Assembly (NCBI GenBank): GCA_900548265.1
Contig: URKG01000001.1
Coordinates: forward strand, 93,933-157,932
Reading direction: 5' to 3'
Length of the DNA: 64,000 nucleotides
Origin: an uncultured Collinsella sp.
GTDB taxonomy: Bacteria; Actinomycetota; Coriobacteriia; Coriobacteriales; Coriobacteriaceae
The notes below the pieces were generated by a model. The model saw nothing but the letters and a program-made list of their open reading frames with translations. It was not told the origin of the DNA and ran no database searches. Below, piece by piece: positions 25,337 through 33,632 of the stretch (positions are counted from its first letter, which is position 1; each line of letters starts with the position of its first letter). The position numbers and the translations under genes are program-made.

Positions 25337-26236
25337 CTATGCATCCACGTGAACGAGCAGACAGCGGAGCGTGCCGGAGCAACCCTCGTAGGGGCGCTTG
25401 CCGGCGCCGTAGCCGACGGCTTCGATGTGGTAGCGTGAGGGCAGTTGGTCGGACGTGCGCAGCGCGGTGACGATGGCGGCGCCCGTGGGCGTCACGAGCT
25501 CGCCAGCGACTGGTGCAGGCATGAGGGCGATATTGCCCGCCTGGCACAGGTTGACGACAGCGGGGACGGGAATGGGCATAAGGCCGTGGGCACAGTGGAT
25601 GGTTCCGTGGCCCTCGGAGAGCGACTCGACAACGATGTCCTCAATACCCAGGTCATCGAGGCAGATGGCGACAGAGCAGACGTCGACGATGGAATCGACG
25701 GCGCCTACCTCGTGGAACATGACGGTCTCGGGCGTTTTGCCGTGGGCCTTGGCCTCGGCGGCGGCGAGCGCGGTAAAGATGGCGAGCGCACGACGCTTAG
25801 CGCCATCGCTTAGCTGCGAGCCGTCGATGATGGCGGTGACGTCCGCCAAAGAACGATGGTGATGGTGGTGGGCGTGATGATGCCCCTCGTGGCCATGGCC
25901 GTGGGCCTCATGATCATGCTCATGGCAGTGTTCGTGCTCACCATGGTCATGATGGTGGTGCTCGTGCTCGGCAGCTGCTTCGTTGCCGTAGAGCCAGGCC
26001 ATGTCGTGGTCGTGGTTCTCGAGCCCCTCTGCCAACTGAACGTCAAAGTCGCAGGCGTCGATGCCATGCTTGTTTACGCGCGTTACAGCGATCGAAAAGC
26101 CGTCGACCGGCAGCGTGGCGAGCTGTTCGCGCAGGTGCTCCTCGCTGGCGCCCAGGTCGAGCAGGGCCGCGACGGTCATATCGCCGCTGATGCCCGAAGT
26201 GCCGTCGATGATAAGCGTGTGCTGATGGTTGGACAT
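25337..26236 (-). CDS. larC: Nickel insertion protein LarC, N-terminal part only
   Basis: LarC inserts nickel into the pincer cofactor in a CTP-dependent reaction. This protein has 299 residues: the LarC/DUF111 start (LIIDGTSGISGDMTVAALLDLGA), a His-rich metal-binding stretch at residues 91-127, the HEVGAVDSIVD motif and an end at GYGAGKRPYEGC. Complete LarC proteins have about 400 or more residues, with a C-terminal CTP-binding domain. In L. plantarum the two parts are joined by ribosomal frameshift. Here the second part is absent and tetR begins immediately. The start has AAGGAG 6 bp before ATG; larB ends 10 bp upstream. Confidence 0.88.
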   Translation of the reverse strand: MSNHQHTLIIDGTSGISGDMTVAALLDLGASEEHLREQLATLPVDGFSIAVTRVNKHGIDACDFDVQLAEGLENHDHDMAWLYGNEAAAEHEHHHHDHGEHEHCHEHDHEAHGHGHEGHHHAHHHHHRSLADVTAIIDGSQLSDGAKRRALAIFTALAAAEAKAHGKTPETVMFHEVGAVDSIVDVCSVAICLDDLGIEDIVVESLSEGHGTIHCAHGLMPIPVPAVVNLCQAGNIALMPAPVAGELVTPTGAAIVTALRTSDQLPSRYHIEAVGYGAGKRPYEGCSGTLRCLLVHVDA

Positions 26237-26246
26237 GGAATGCTCC

Positions 26247-27029
26247 TTAACGGGCGCAGGATGTGCCGGCGCTCAGATGATTGATAAGACTTGCCTGGTA
26301 GGCGGCACCAAAGCCGTTATCGATATTGACGACCGATACGCCGCTGGCGCAGGAGTTGAGCATGGCGAGCAGCGCGGCTACGCCTCCAAAATTTGCGCCG
26401 TAGCCCACGCTGGTGGGAACGGCGATGACCGGACAGCTCACCAGACCGCCGATAACGCTCGCCAGGGCGCCCTCCATGCCGGCGATGGCGATGACCACCT
26501 GCGCCTGGGCAAGTTCCTCGGCATGCGCGAGCAGGCGGTGCAGGCCTGCGACACCTACGTCGTAGAGGCGGTCGACCTCGTTGCCATAGAATTCGGCCGT
26601 CAACGCGGCTTCCTCGGCGACGGGCAGGTCGCTCGTACCGGCGCAGGCGACAACGATGCGTCCGTTGCCGGTAGGGGAGGGCTTGCCGCCCACGAGGGCG
26701 AGCTGTGCGTCTGGGACATATCCCAGGTCGATGCCGTTGCCGAGGAGCTTCGAGGCGCGGGCTGCCTTTTCGGCGTCCAGGCGCGTGACCAGGATGCGCA
26801 CCTGGCCGGCATTGAGTAATGCTTTGATAATGGCGGCAATCTGCTCGGCGGTTTTACCGGCGCCGTAGACAACCTCGCCGGCTCCCTGGCGCACCCCGCG
26901 CGAAAGATCGAGCTGCGCAAAACCCAGATCGGCGGTTGGCGCCGTCTGGAGGCGCGTGAGGGCGACTGCCGGGGTGACTACTCCGTCGGCAACATCGCTC
27001 AGCAATTGCTCAAGATCTCGCTTATCCAT
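26247..27029 (-). CDS. larB: Pyridinium-3,5-biscarboxylate synthase LarB
   Basis: LarB carboxylates nicotinic acid adenine dinucleotide in the first step of nickel-pincer cofactor synthesis. The protein has 260 residues with the PurE-like catalytic domain: GEVVYGAGKTAEQ, ACAGTSDLPVAEEA, AGMEGALASVIGGL and PTSVGYGANFGG. I used the ATG at 27029 because GAAGGGA lies 8 bp before it. It is first in the leftward operon larB-larC-tetR. The sulfur-transfer gene larE is not in this window. Confidence 0.93.
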   Translation of the reverse strand: MDKRDLEQLLSDVADGVVTPAVALTRLQTAPTADLGFAQLDLSRGVRQGAGEVVYGAGKTAEQIAAIIKALLNAGQVRILVTRLDAEKAARASKLLGNGIDLGYVPDAQLALVGGKPSPTGNGRIVVACAGTSDLPVAEEAALTAEFYGNEVDRLYDVGVAGLHRLLAHAEELAQAQVVIAIAGMEGALASVIGGLVSCPVIAVPTSVGYGANFGGVAALLAMLNSCASGVSVVNIDNGFGAAYQASLINHLSAGTSCAR

Positions 27030-27073
27030 ATATGTTCCCTTCGACGGCGCAAAGTCTAGCACTCAAAGGGTAT

Positions 27074-27107
27074 GTTTCCGAACACTAAGACAAAATTGTT
27101 CGGAAAC
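27074..27107 (-). promoter_or_regulatory. Perfect dyad in the larB promoter region
   Basis: GTTTCCGAACA (27074-27084) and TGTTCGGAAAC (27097-27107) are perfectly complementary 11-bp arms 12 bp apart, 45-78 bp before the larB start. No T-run follows in the leftward direction, so an operator is more likely than a terminator. The TetR-family protein of this operon is the obvious candidate binder. Confidence 0.6.
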
Positions 27108-27143
27108 TATAGGACAGACTGATTCTCTTGTTAGAAGGATCGA

Positions 27144-27779
27144 CTAGTCGCGCAGGATGATGTCCATGGCGAGCATCAGGTTGCGCTCATCGATGGCAAA
27201 CGGGGCGGCTTCGCGCGTCTTGGGCTTGGCGCAAAACGCGATGCCCGTGCCCGCGGCCTGAATCATGGGGATGTCGTTGGCGCCGTCACCGATCGCGACG
27301 GTGTGGGCCATGTCGACACCGCACTCAACCGCCCAATCCAGCAGCTGGATGAGCTTGGACTCCTTGGTCACAATGTCTGCCGCCAGCTTGCCGGTGAGCT
27401 TGCCGTCCACGACTTCCAGACGGTTGGCCAGGCAAAAATCGATGCCCGCGGCGGCCACGATCTTGTCAGCGACCTCGTGAAAGCCGCCGCTTACCACGCC
27501 GACCTTCCAGCCTTTGCTGTGCGCCGAGCGCACAAGCTCCAGCGCGCCGGGGGTAAACGTCACGCGCTCAAAGGTGCGCTCGAACACACTCTCGTCCAAG
27601 CCGGCAAGCAGCCCCACGCGCTCCTCGAGCGCCTGCTTAAAGTCCAGCTCGCCGCGCATAGCGCGCTCGGTGATTTGCGCAACTTGCTCGCCCACGCCGG
27701 CCTCCTCGCCCAACAGGTCGATGACCTCCTGGTTGATGAGCGTGGAGTCGATATCCATAACAATGAGGCGTGCAGTCAT
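27144..27779 (-). CDS. serB: Phosphoserine phosphatase
   Basis: HAD-superfamily enzyme of 211 residues catalysing the last step of serine synthesis. Motif I is VMDIDSTLI (nucleophile Asp), motif II VVSGGFHEV and motif IV AIGDGANDIPMIQAAG. The ATG at 27779 has GGAAAGG before it; an in-frame extension to 27824 has no ribosome site. No ACT domain is present. A related RNA or small-molecule HAD function cannot be excluded, but the motif wording is SerB-like. Confidence 0.9.
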   Translation of the reverse strand: MTARLIVMDIDSTLINQEVIDLLGEEAGVGEQVAQITERAMRGELDFKQALEERVGLLAGLDESVFERTFERVTFTPGALELVRSAHSKGWKVGVVSGGFHEVADKIVAAAGIDFCLANRLEVVDGKLTGKLAADIVTKESKLIQLLDWAVECGVDMAHTVAIGDGANDIPMIQAAGTGIAFCAKPKTREAAPFAIDERNLMLAMDIILRD

Positions 27780-28035
27780 GACGGGCCTTTCCAAGTGCTG
27801 TTTTATTGGGGCATATTGTCGCACGTGAATAGCGCGGGCGGGTGCCGCGGTGCGTCAATTGTTTCGTCTCCGTCAAGTCTTTGGGCAAGAGCTACTTTTT
27901 CGTGGTACATCGACGCGGGTGCGATAAGATAGAACGCCATGTCCGGCTGCGCGGTTTACGCAGGCTGGGCAAATCTGTACGACGCCGCCCGGAACGACAC
28001 GGGGCGGCACAGATCCATAAAGGAGGATCACTGGT

Positions 28036-29823
28036 ATGAGCCAGACCCGTCCCATCGATGAGCATTCCATGCACACCCGTACCTGCGGCGAGCTTCGCTT
28101 CGAGAACGTGGGCGAAGAGGTCACCCTCACCGGTTGGGTGAGCCGTCGCCGCGACCACGGCGGCCTTATCTTCTGCGACCTTCGCGACCGCGAGGGCATC
28201 ACGCAGCTCACCTTCGACCCCGAGCACTCCGATGGCGATGCCTTTAAGATCGCCGAGACCATGCGTCCCGAGTGGCCCATCAAGATCCACGGCGTCGTGC
28301 GCGCCCGTGGCGAGGAGACCACCAACACCAAGCTCGCGACCGGCGAGATCGAGGTCCTGACCGACCACGCCGAGGTGCTCAACACGTCCGTCACCCCGCC
28401 GTTCCAGATCGAGGACGGCATCGAGACGAGCGAGGACACCCGCCTGCGCTATCGCTATCTGGACCTCCGTCGTCCCGAGATGATGGCCAACCTCAAGCTG
28501 CGCTCCGACTTTACCTTTGCCATTCGCGAGGCGCTGCACAACCGTGAGTTCATGGAGGTCGAGACGCCCTCCCTGTTCAAGTCCACGCCCGAGGGCGCTC
28601 GCGACTTCATCGTTCCCAGCCGTATTCAGCCGGGCAACTTCTACGCCCTGCCGCAGTCCCCGCAGCTCCTGAAGCAGCTGCTCATGGTCGGTGGCGTCGA
28701 GCGCTACTACCAGGTTGCCAAGTGCTTCCGCGACGAGGACCTGCGTGCCGACCGTCAGCCCGAGTTCACCCAGGTCGATATCGAGATGTCCTTCGTGGAC
28801 CAGAACGATGTCATGAGCGCGCTCGAGGAGGTTCTTGCCGATGCTTTCGGCCGCATGGGTGTCGAGATGCCCACGCCGCTGCGTCGCATGAACTACTGGG
28901 ATGCCATGGACACCTATGGCTCCGATAAGCCCGATACCCGCTATGGCATGCACCTGGTCGACCTGACCGACATCTTTGCCAACTCCAAGTTCAAGGTCTT
29001 TGCGACTGCCGCAAACGAGGAGGGCTCTGTCGTCAAGGCCATCAACGCCAAGGGCGCCGGCGCCTGGGCACGTGCCAAGATCGATAAGCTTGCCGGCGTG
29101 GCCTCCACGTTTGGCGCCAAGGGCCTGGCTTGGATCGCCTTCCGTGAGGACGGCTCCATCAACAGCCCCATCGTCAAGTTCTTCTCGGACGAGGAGATGG
29201 CGGCTCTGCGCGAGCGCATGGACGTCGAGCCCGGCGACCTTGTGATGTTCGCCGCCGGCCCGCGCCTGCTCTCCGACGAGATCCTGGGCGGCATGCGTTC
29301 CCACATGGCCAATGCGCTCGAGATCAAGCGCGAGGGTCACGACTTCCTGTGGGTCGTCAACTTCCCGCTGTTCCATTGGGACGAGGATCGCAAGGCCTAT
29401 GCCGCCGAGCACCAGCCGTTCACTCTGCCGACCGAGACCGACATCGCCAAGATCGAGGCTGACCCGTTGGCAGCCGGTTCTTGCACCTACGACTTTGTCA
29501 TGGACGGCTTTGAGGCCGGTGGCGGCGGCATGCGTATCCACAACGCCGAGATGCAGATGTCCATGCTCAAGCTTCTGGGCTTTACCGAGGAGCGTGCCGA
29601 GTCTCAGTTCGGCTTCCTCATGGAGGCACTCAAGTTTGGTGCGCCCCCGATGGGCGGTTTCGCTCTGGGCCTGGACCGCGTGTGCATGCTGCTCACCGGT
29701 TCCGACTCCATCCGTGACGTCATGGCGTTCCCCAAGACGGCCAGCGGCTCCGACCTCATGTCGGGCGCCCCGAGTGCCGTTAGCGGCGCCCAGCTCAAGG
29801 ACGTCAGCCTGCGCCTGATGTAG
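28036..29823 (+). CDS. aspS: Aspartyl-tRNA synthetase
   Basis: Class IIb synthetase of 595 residues. An N-terminal OB anticodon domain (LTGWVSRRRDHGGLIFCDLRDREG) precedes class II motif 2 (YYQVAKCFRDEDLRADRQPEFTQ), the bacterial GAD insertion domain (about 290-420) and motif 3 (GFALGLDRVCMLL). AAAGGAGG precedes the ATG. The 210-bp upstream gap with divergent serB has a GCCGCCC/GGGCGGC hairpin close to the ribosome site but no T-box antiterminator that I can recognise. Whether it also charges tRNA-Asn is not decided. Confidence 0.95.
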   Translation: MSQTRPIDEHSMHTRTCGELRFENVGEEVTLTGWVSRRRDHGGLIFCDLRDREGITQLTFDPEHSDGDAFKIAETMRPEWPIKIHGVVRARGEETTNTKLATGEIEVLTDHAEVLNTSVTPPFQIEDGIETSEDTRLRYRYLDLRRPEMMANLKLRSDFTFAIREALHNREFMEVETPSLFKSTPEGARDFIVPSRIQPGNFYALPQSPQLLKQLLMVGGVERYYQVAKCFRDEDLRADRQPEFTQVDIEMSFVDQNDVMSALEEVLADAFGRMGVEMPTPLRRMNYWDAMDTYGSDKPDTRYGMHLVDLTDIFANSKFKVFATAANEEGSVVKAINAKGAGAWARAKIDKLAGVASTFGAKGLAWIAFREDGSINSPIVKFFSDEEMAALRERMDVEPGDLVMFAAGPRLLSDEILGGMRSHMANALEIKREGHDFLWVVNFPLFHWDEDRKAYAAEHQPFTLPTETDIAKIEADPLAAGSCTYDFVMDGFEAGGGGMRIHNAEMQMSMLKLLGFTEERAESQFGFLMEALKFGAPPMGGFALGLDRVCMLLTGSDSIRDVMAFPKTASGSDLMSGAPSAVSGAQLKDVSLRLM

Positions 29824-29848
29824 GCAAGCGGCTACATATTGCCCGTAA

Positions 29849-29880
29849 CGAGGGAAGGACGCGTGCCTTCCCTCGTTTTT
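29849..29880 (+). terminator. Intrinsic terminator after aspS
   Basis: Perfect 10-bp stem (CGAGGGAAGG at 29849-29858, CCTTCCCTCG at 29866-29875) followed by TTTTT. Confidence 0.92.
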
Positions 29881-29922
29881 TATGCGCGGGCGTTGCGAGG
29901 GCATAGGTTGACTGGGCGTCGC

Positions 29923-30092
29923 GGAAACTGCGACCCGGAATTTGCGTCCAAAACGGGTCGCAGTTTCCCAAACAGGGTCCTTTTGGAAACTGCGACCCAG
30001 AATCCAGCCAAATAACGGGACGCGCTTTCCGGTTGAGCCTTCTGGCGGAAACTGTGTCCCATCATTGACGCTCGAAATGGGATGCGATTTCC
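29923..30092. repeat. Three tandem 46-nt hairpin modules, 62-nt period
   Basis: Modules at 29923-29968, 29985-30030 and 30047-30092 each begin with GGAAACTG and end with TTTCC, and each folds on itself. The arms read GGAAACTGCGACCC and its complement in module 1, with compensating changes in modules 2 and 3. Loops differ in sequence. All three are exactly 46 nt with 16-nt spacers. No fourth unit is present on either side. This array fills most of the 356-bp gap between aspS and the HPr gene. Confidence 0.85.
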
Positions 30093-30179
30093 ATCCCGCC
30101 CTCAACAAGCATCTAACGCTACAATAACTACCACGTGGCTGGGTTTTGCCGGCCGATGTGCGATGTCGCGGGAGGGGAC

Positions 30180-30428
30180 ATGGTCGAGTTTACGAAGACG
30201 ATTAAAGATCCGTTGGGATTACATGCCCGCCCGGTTGCGCTGCTCTATGATATTATCGCCAAGCATCGTAGTGACGTGTCGGTCAGCATTGGCGACCGTC
30301 ATGTCGATGGTCGCGACGTGATGGGCCTGATGGCCCTCTATGGCGAGTGCGGCGAGGATGTCGTGTTCCGCGTTTCGGGCGTGGATGAGGCTTCCTGCGT
30401 CACGTCGATCAGAAACCTCTCGCTTTAA
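30180..30428 (+). CDS. HPr-like phosphocarrier protein with Asp46
   Basis: Small PTS phosphocarrier of 82 residues. The phosphorylation site His15 is intact (DPLGLHARP). Residue 46, the serine used by HPr kinase in Gram-positive bacteria, is Asp here (GRDVMGLMAL). The ATG at 30180 has GGGAGGGG at 30170-30177; a longer in-frame start at 30135 lacks one and shifts His15 from its standard position. No EI or HPrK gene is adjacent, and the gene is bounded by its own terminator. Confidence 0.88.
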   Translation: MVEFTKTIKDPLGLHARPVALLYDIIAKHRSDVSVSIGDRHVDGRDVMGLMALYGECGEDVVFRVSGVDEASCVTSIRNLSL

Positions 30429-30436
30429 GCATGACA

Positions 30437-30477
30437 GGGCGCGGCAAAGGACAGCTCTTTGCCGCGCCCTTTTGTTT
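30437..30477 (+). terminator. Intrinsic terminator after the HPr gene
   Basis: Perfect 13-bp stem (GGGCGCGGCAAAG and CTTTGCCGCGCCC) followed by TTTTGTTT. Confidence 0.92.
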
Positions 30478-30520
30478 CATATAGGAAACTTTTTCGAAAT
30501 CTGAATGGGGACCCTTTCCA

Positions 30521-30574
30521 AAAAGTTAACCACGTGTTAGTTTACTAAAGCGAACATAGATGTGGCTAACTTTT
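30521..30574 (+). promoter_or_regulatory. Candidate metal-responsive operator before feoA
   Basis: AAAAGTTAACCAC (30521-30533) and GTGGCTAACTTTT (30562-30574) are 13-bp inverted arms with one mismatch. TTAAC/GTTAG words resemble DtxR/IdeR-type iron operators, and the dyad ends 43 bp before the first feoA start. Confidence 0.5.
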
Positions 30575-30616
30575 ACCATGTCGATGTGAAGGACGAACTG
30601 ACGTTAGGAGCCACTC

Positions 30617-30859
30617 ATGTCTTGCGGACCGCAGATGCCGGCAATGCCGCTTTCGATGGTAAAAGCGGGCGAAACCGTGCGCGTGTCTCGTGTAAAGGGC
30701 AATGAGGACATGAAGCACCACCTCAAGGACCTCGGCTTTGTCGAGGGCAGCGAAATCCACGTGGTGAGCTCGAGCGGCGCCAATATCATCGTTACGGTGC
30801 TGGGCGCACGCTTTGGTATCGATTCCAAGGTTGCCATGCACATCATGACCGTCGGTTAG
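30617..30859 (+). CDS. feoA: FeoA-domain protein (first)
   Basis: SH3-like FeoA protein of 80 residues, a small cytoplasmic partner needed for FeoB-dependent ferrous iron uptake. The core reads AGETVRVSRVKGNEDMKHHLKDLGFVEGSEIHVVS and ends with the typical GSKVAMHIMTV-like strand. AGGAG precedes the ATG. It has an N-terminal Cys-containing start (MSCGPQMPAMPL) before the domain. It heads feoA-feoA-feoB. Confidence 0.9.
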   Translation: MSCGPQMPAMPLSMVKAGETVRVSRVKGNEDMKHHLKDLGFVEGSEIHVVSSSGANIIVTVLGARFGIDSKVAMHIMTVG

Positions 30860-30898
30860 TCTGCAGCATTTCATAAAAACCGAAAGGGGGACAAGAGG

Positions 30899-31120
30899 AT
30901 GAAGACGTTGGGTGACGTTAAGGTGGGCGAGAGCTCCACCATCGTCAAGCTTCACGGTGAGGGTGCGCTTCGCCGCCACCTTATGGACCTGGGGCTCATC
31001 AAGGGCACTTCGTTCAAGGTCGTGAAGGTTGCACCGCTCGGTGATCCGGTCGAGATCAACGTGCGCGGCTACGAGCTTTCCATCCGCAAGGAGGAGGCCG
31101 CCGTCGTCGAGGTTCAGTAA
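30899..31120 (+). CDS. feoA: FeoA-domain protein (second)
   Basis: Second FeoA-type SH3-like protein, 73 residues, 39 bp after the first. The core reads VKVGESSTIVKLHGEGALRRHLMDLGLIKGTSFKVVKVAPLGDPVEI and ends RKEEAAVVEV, closer to standard FeoA than the first copy. A GAAAGGGGG ribosome site precedes it. Two separate FeoA proteins before one FeoB are common in anaerobic Gram-positives; they may form a mixed complex. Confidence 0.92.
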   Translation: MKTLGDVKVGESSTIVKLHGEGALRRHLMDLGLIKGTSFKVVKVAPLGDPVEINVRGYELSIRKEEAAVVEVQ

Positions 31121-31148
31121 GGACTCGCGGCGCATATTTCTGCAGATA

Positions 31149-31168
31149 AAGTTAGGTTTTTCTAACTT
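31149..31168 (+). promoter_or_regulatory. Candidate DtxR-type operator before feoB
   Basis: Perfect dyad AAGTTAG and CTAACTT with a 6-bp centre, lying between the second feoA and feoB. It matches the TTAG...CTAA pattern of DtxR/IdeR/MntR operators. It would allow separate iron control of feoB. Confidence 0.5.
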
Positions 31169-31243
31169 AATGCAGCATCTTTGAAGCACATTATCCAGCC
31201 TGCGCGGAGAAAGCAGCGCAGGCACACAAGGAAGAAGGATTGA

Positions 31244-33571
31244 ATGGCGGATTCTCAGATCCATGTCGCGCTGGCGGGTAACCCCAACTGCGGCAAGACC
31301 ACGCTTTTCAACCTGATCACCGGCGCCAACGGCTACGTTGGCAACTGGCCCGGCGTCACGGTTGAGAAAAAGGAGGCCAAGCTCCTAAGCGACAAGAACG
31401 TTACCATCACGGACCTCCCTGGCATCTACTCGCTTTCCCCCTACAGCCCCGAGGAGCAGTGCTCGCGCGATTACCTCATGAGCGGCGAGCCCGATGTTGT
31501 CGTCCAGGTTGTCGACGCTACCAACCTCGAGCGCAACCTGTATCTGGCGCTTCAGGTTATCGAGACCGGCCTGCCCGTGGTCGTTGCCCTCAACATGGCC
31601 GACCTGGTCGAGAAGAACGGCGATAAGATCGACACGGACAAGCTTTCCAAGAAGCTCGGTTGTCCGGTCATGATGATCTCGGCTCTTAAGAACAAGGGCA
31701 TCAAGGAACTCTTCGAGCAGGTCAAGAAGTCCGCTGCTTCTAAGGGCCAGGTGCCGGAGCACAAGTTCGATTCCTCCATCGAGGACGTTCTGGACCACAT
31801 CGAGAACAACCTTCCGGCGAGCGTTCCCGCTAACAAACGTCGCTATTACGCTGTCAAGCTGTTCGAGCGCGATGCGGACGCCTGCAAGCTCATCAACCTC
31901 ACCAAGGAGAAGGCCGCTCGCGTCGAAGAGCTGGTCGCTCAGTGCGAGCAGGACTGCGACGATGACGCTGAGTCCATCATCACCGGCGAGCGCTACGGCG
32001 TCATCACGCACATCATCGACGAGTGCCTCACCAAGGCCCCGGCCAAGATGAGCACCTCCGAGAAGATCGACCGCGTGGTTACCAACCGTATCCTGGGCTT
32101 GCCGATCTTTGTGGTCATCATGTTCTGCGTGTACTACATCGCCGTTTCCACTCTGGGCGGCACGGTGACCGACTTCACCAACGACCAGCTCTTCGGTACC
32201 GACGGTTGGTATGTGCTCGGCCAGGGCCGCAACGCCTACGATGAGGCTGTCGAGGCCGCGGGTGACGACGCCGACTCGGTCGACCCGGCGCAGTATGGCC
32301 CGTATGTCCCGGGTATCACCACCGTGGTGCACGACGCCCTTGTGGCGGGCGGCACCGAGGACGGTGGCCTGGTCGATTCGCTGGTCTGCGACGGCATCGT
32401 CGGCGGCCTGGGCGCCATCTTCGGCTTTGTTCCACAGATGTTCCTGCTCTTTGTGATGCTGTCCTTCCTGGAGGACTGCGGCTATATGGCTCGCGTCGCC
32501 TTCATCATGGACCGCGTGTTCCGCCGCTTTGGTCTGTCCGGTAAGTCCTTCATCCCCATGCTCGTGTCCTCGGGCTGCGGCGTCCCCGGCGTCATGGCTA
32601 CCAAGACCATCGAGAACGAGAAGGACCGCCGCATGACGGTCATGACCACCACGTTCATCCCCTGTGGCGCTAAGCTGCCGATCATCGCCCTGCTCATGGG
32701 CTCCATCATCGGTGACTCTTCCACCACCGCCGCGTGGATCAGCCCGCTGTTCTACTTCCTGGGCGTCTTTGCCGTCATCGCTTCGGGCCTCATGCTCAAG
32801 AAGACCAAGCTCTTCGCCGGCCGCCCGACCCCGTTTGTCATGGAGCTCCCGGCTTATCACTTCCCGGCGATCCGCTCTTGGGCGCTGCACGTGTGGGAGC
32901 GCTGCTGGGCCTTTATCAAGAAGGCCGGCACGGTCATCTTCGCCTCCACCGTCGTGGTTTGGTTCCTGTCCAACTTCGGCAGCTACAATGGTGCCTTCGG
33001 CTTCCTGCCTGCGATGGACGGCATCCCCGAGGAGTTCATGGACTATTCCGTGCTCGCCATGCTCGGCAACCTGGTCGCTTGGATCTTCGCCCCGCTCGGC
33101 TTTAGCACTTGGCAGGCCACCGCGCTGACCGTCTCGGGCCTCGTCGCCAAGGAGAATGTCGTCGCTACCGCTGGCTCGCTGCTGTCCGTTGCCGATGCCG
33201 GCGAGACCGATCCGAGCCTGTGGACCGCATTTGCTGGTATGTTCCCGACCATGGGCGCTTGCGTGGCATTCGGTGCCTTCAACCTGCTGTGCGCCCCCTG
33301 CTTCGCCGCCATGGGTACCATCCGCAACCAGATGGACTCCGGCAAGTGGACCGCGATTGCTATCGGCTACGAGTGCCTCTTCGCTTGGGTGATCGCCCTG
33401 TTCATTAATCAGTTCTACAACCTGCTTGTGTTGGGACAGTTTGGTATCTGGACGGTTGTGGCCATTGTGCTGCTGGTTGCGATGCTCTTCCAGATCTTCC
33501 GTCCCATGCCCAAGCACGCTTGGACCGACGAGGACGAGACCAACACTGCTTCCGCTGCAGTTTCCGCTTAA
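31244..33571 (+). CDS. feoB: Ferrous iron transporter FeoB
   Basis: GTP-gated Fe(II) membrane transporter of 775 residues. The N-terminal G domain has G1 GNPNCGKTTLFN, G2 NWPGVTVEKKE, G3 DLPGIYSL and G4 NMAD; a helical guanine-dissociation-inhibitor domain follows, then about ten membrane segments. The gate regions carry VSSGCGVPGVMATKTIEN and FIPCGAKLPII. A roughly 70-residue hydrophilic loop lies after TM1 (about 310-375). The gene follows two feoA genes and precedes a small Cys-rich membrane protein. Confidence 0.96.
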   Translation: MADSQIHVALAGNPNCGKTTLFNLITGANGYVGNWPGVTVEKKEAKLLSDKNVTITDLPGIYSLSPYSPEEQCSRDYLMSGEPDVVVQVVDATNLERNLYLALQVIETGLPVVVALNMADLVEKNGDKIDTDKLSKKLGCPVMMISALKNKGIKELFEQVKKSAASKGQVPEHKFDSSIEDVLDHIENNLPASVPANKRRYYAVKLFERDADACKLINLTKEKAARVEELVAQCEQDCDDDAESIITGERYGVITHIIDECLTKAPAKMSTSEKIDRVVTNRILGLPIFVVIMFCVYYIAVSTLGGTVTDFTNDQLFGTDGWYVLGQGRNAYDEAVEAAGDDADSVDPAQYGPYVPGITTVVHDALVAGGTEDGGLVDSLVCDGIVGGLGAIFGFVPQMFLLFVMLSFLEDCGYMARVAFIMDRVFRRFGLSGKSFIPMLVSSGCGVPGVMATKTIENEKDRRMTVMTTTFIPCGAKLPIIALLMGSIIGDSSTTAAWISPLFYFLGVFAVIASGLMLKKTKLFAGRPTPFVMELPAYHFPAIRSWALHVWERCWAFIKKAGTVIFASTVVVWFLSNFGSYNGAFGFLPAMDGIPEEFMDYSVLAMLGNLVAWIFAPLGFSTWQATALTVSGLVAKENVVATAGSLLSVADAGETDPSLWTAFAGMFPTMGACVAFGAFNLLCAPCFAAMGTIRNQMDSGKWTAIAIGYECLFAWVIALFINQFYNLLVLGQFGIWTVVAIVLLVAMLFQIFRPMPKHAWTDEDETNTASAAVSA

Positions 33572-33600
33572 GTCCGAATAAGGATCAACCCCTTTCCACG

Positions 33601-33632
33601 AGCCCGGGTGTCCCAGCGACCCCGGGCTTTTT
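33601..33632 (+). terminator. Intrinsic terminator after feoB
   Basis: AGCCCGGG (33601-33608) pairs with CCCGGGCT (33621-33628), followed by TTTTT including the stem end. Confidence 0.85.

Noticed and set aside
25335..25547. N-terminal extension of the TetR protein
   Set aside because: The Arg-rich sequence is larC read in another frame; the TetR domain begins exactly at the ATG at 25334.
27825..28035. T-box riboswitch before aspS
   Set aside because: A GGTGCCGCGG segment at about 27845 resembles an antiterminator bulge, but the T-box core, specifier loop and terminator pairing are not there.
29923..30092. Possible short CRISPR array (repeat units with regular spacing)
   Set aside because: Units are palindromic 46-mers with varying loops and constant 16-nt gaps, not identical repeats with unique 30-nt spacers, and no cas genes are near.
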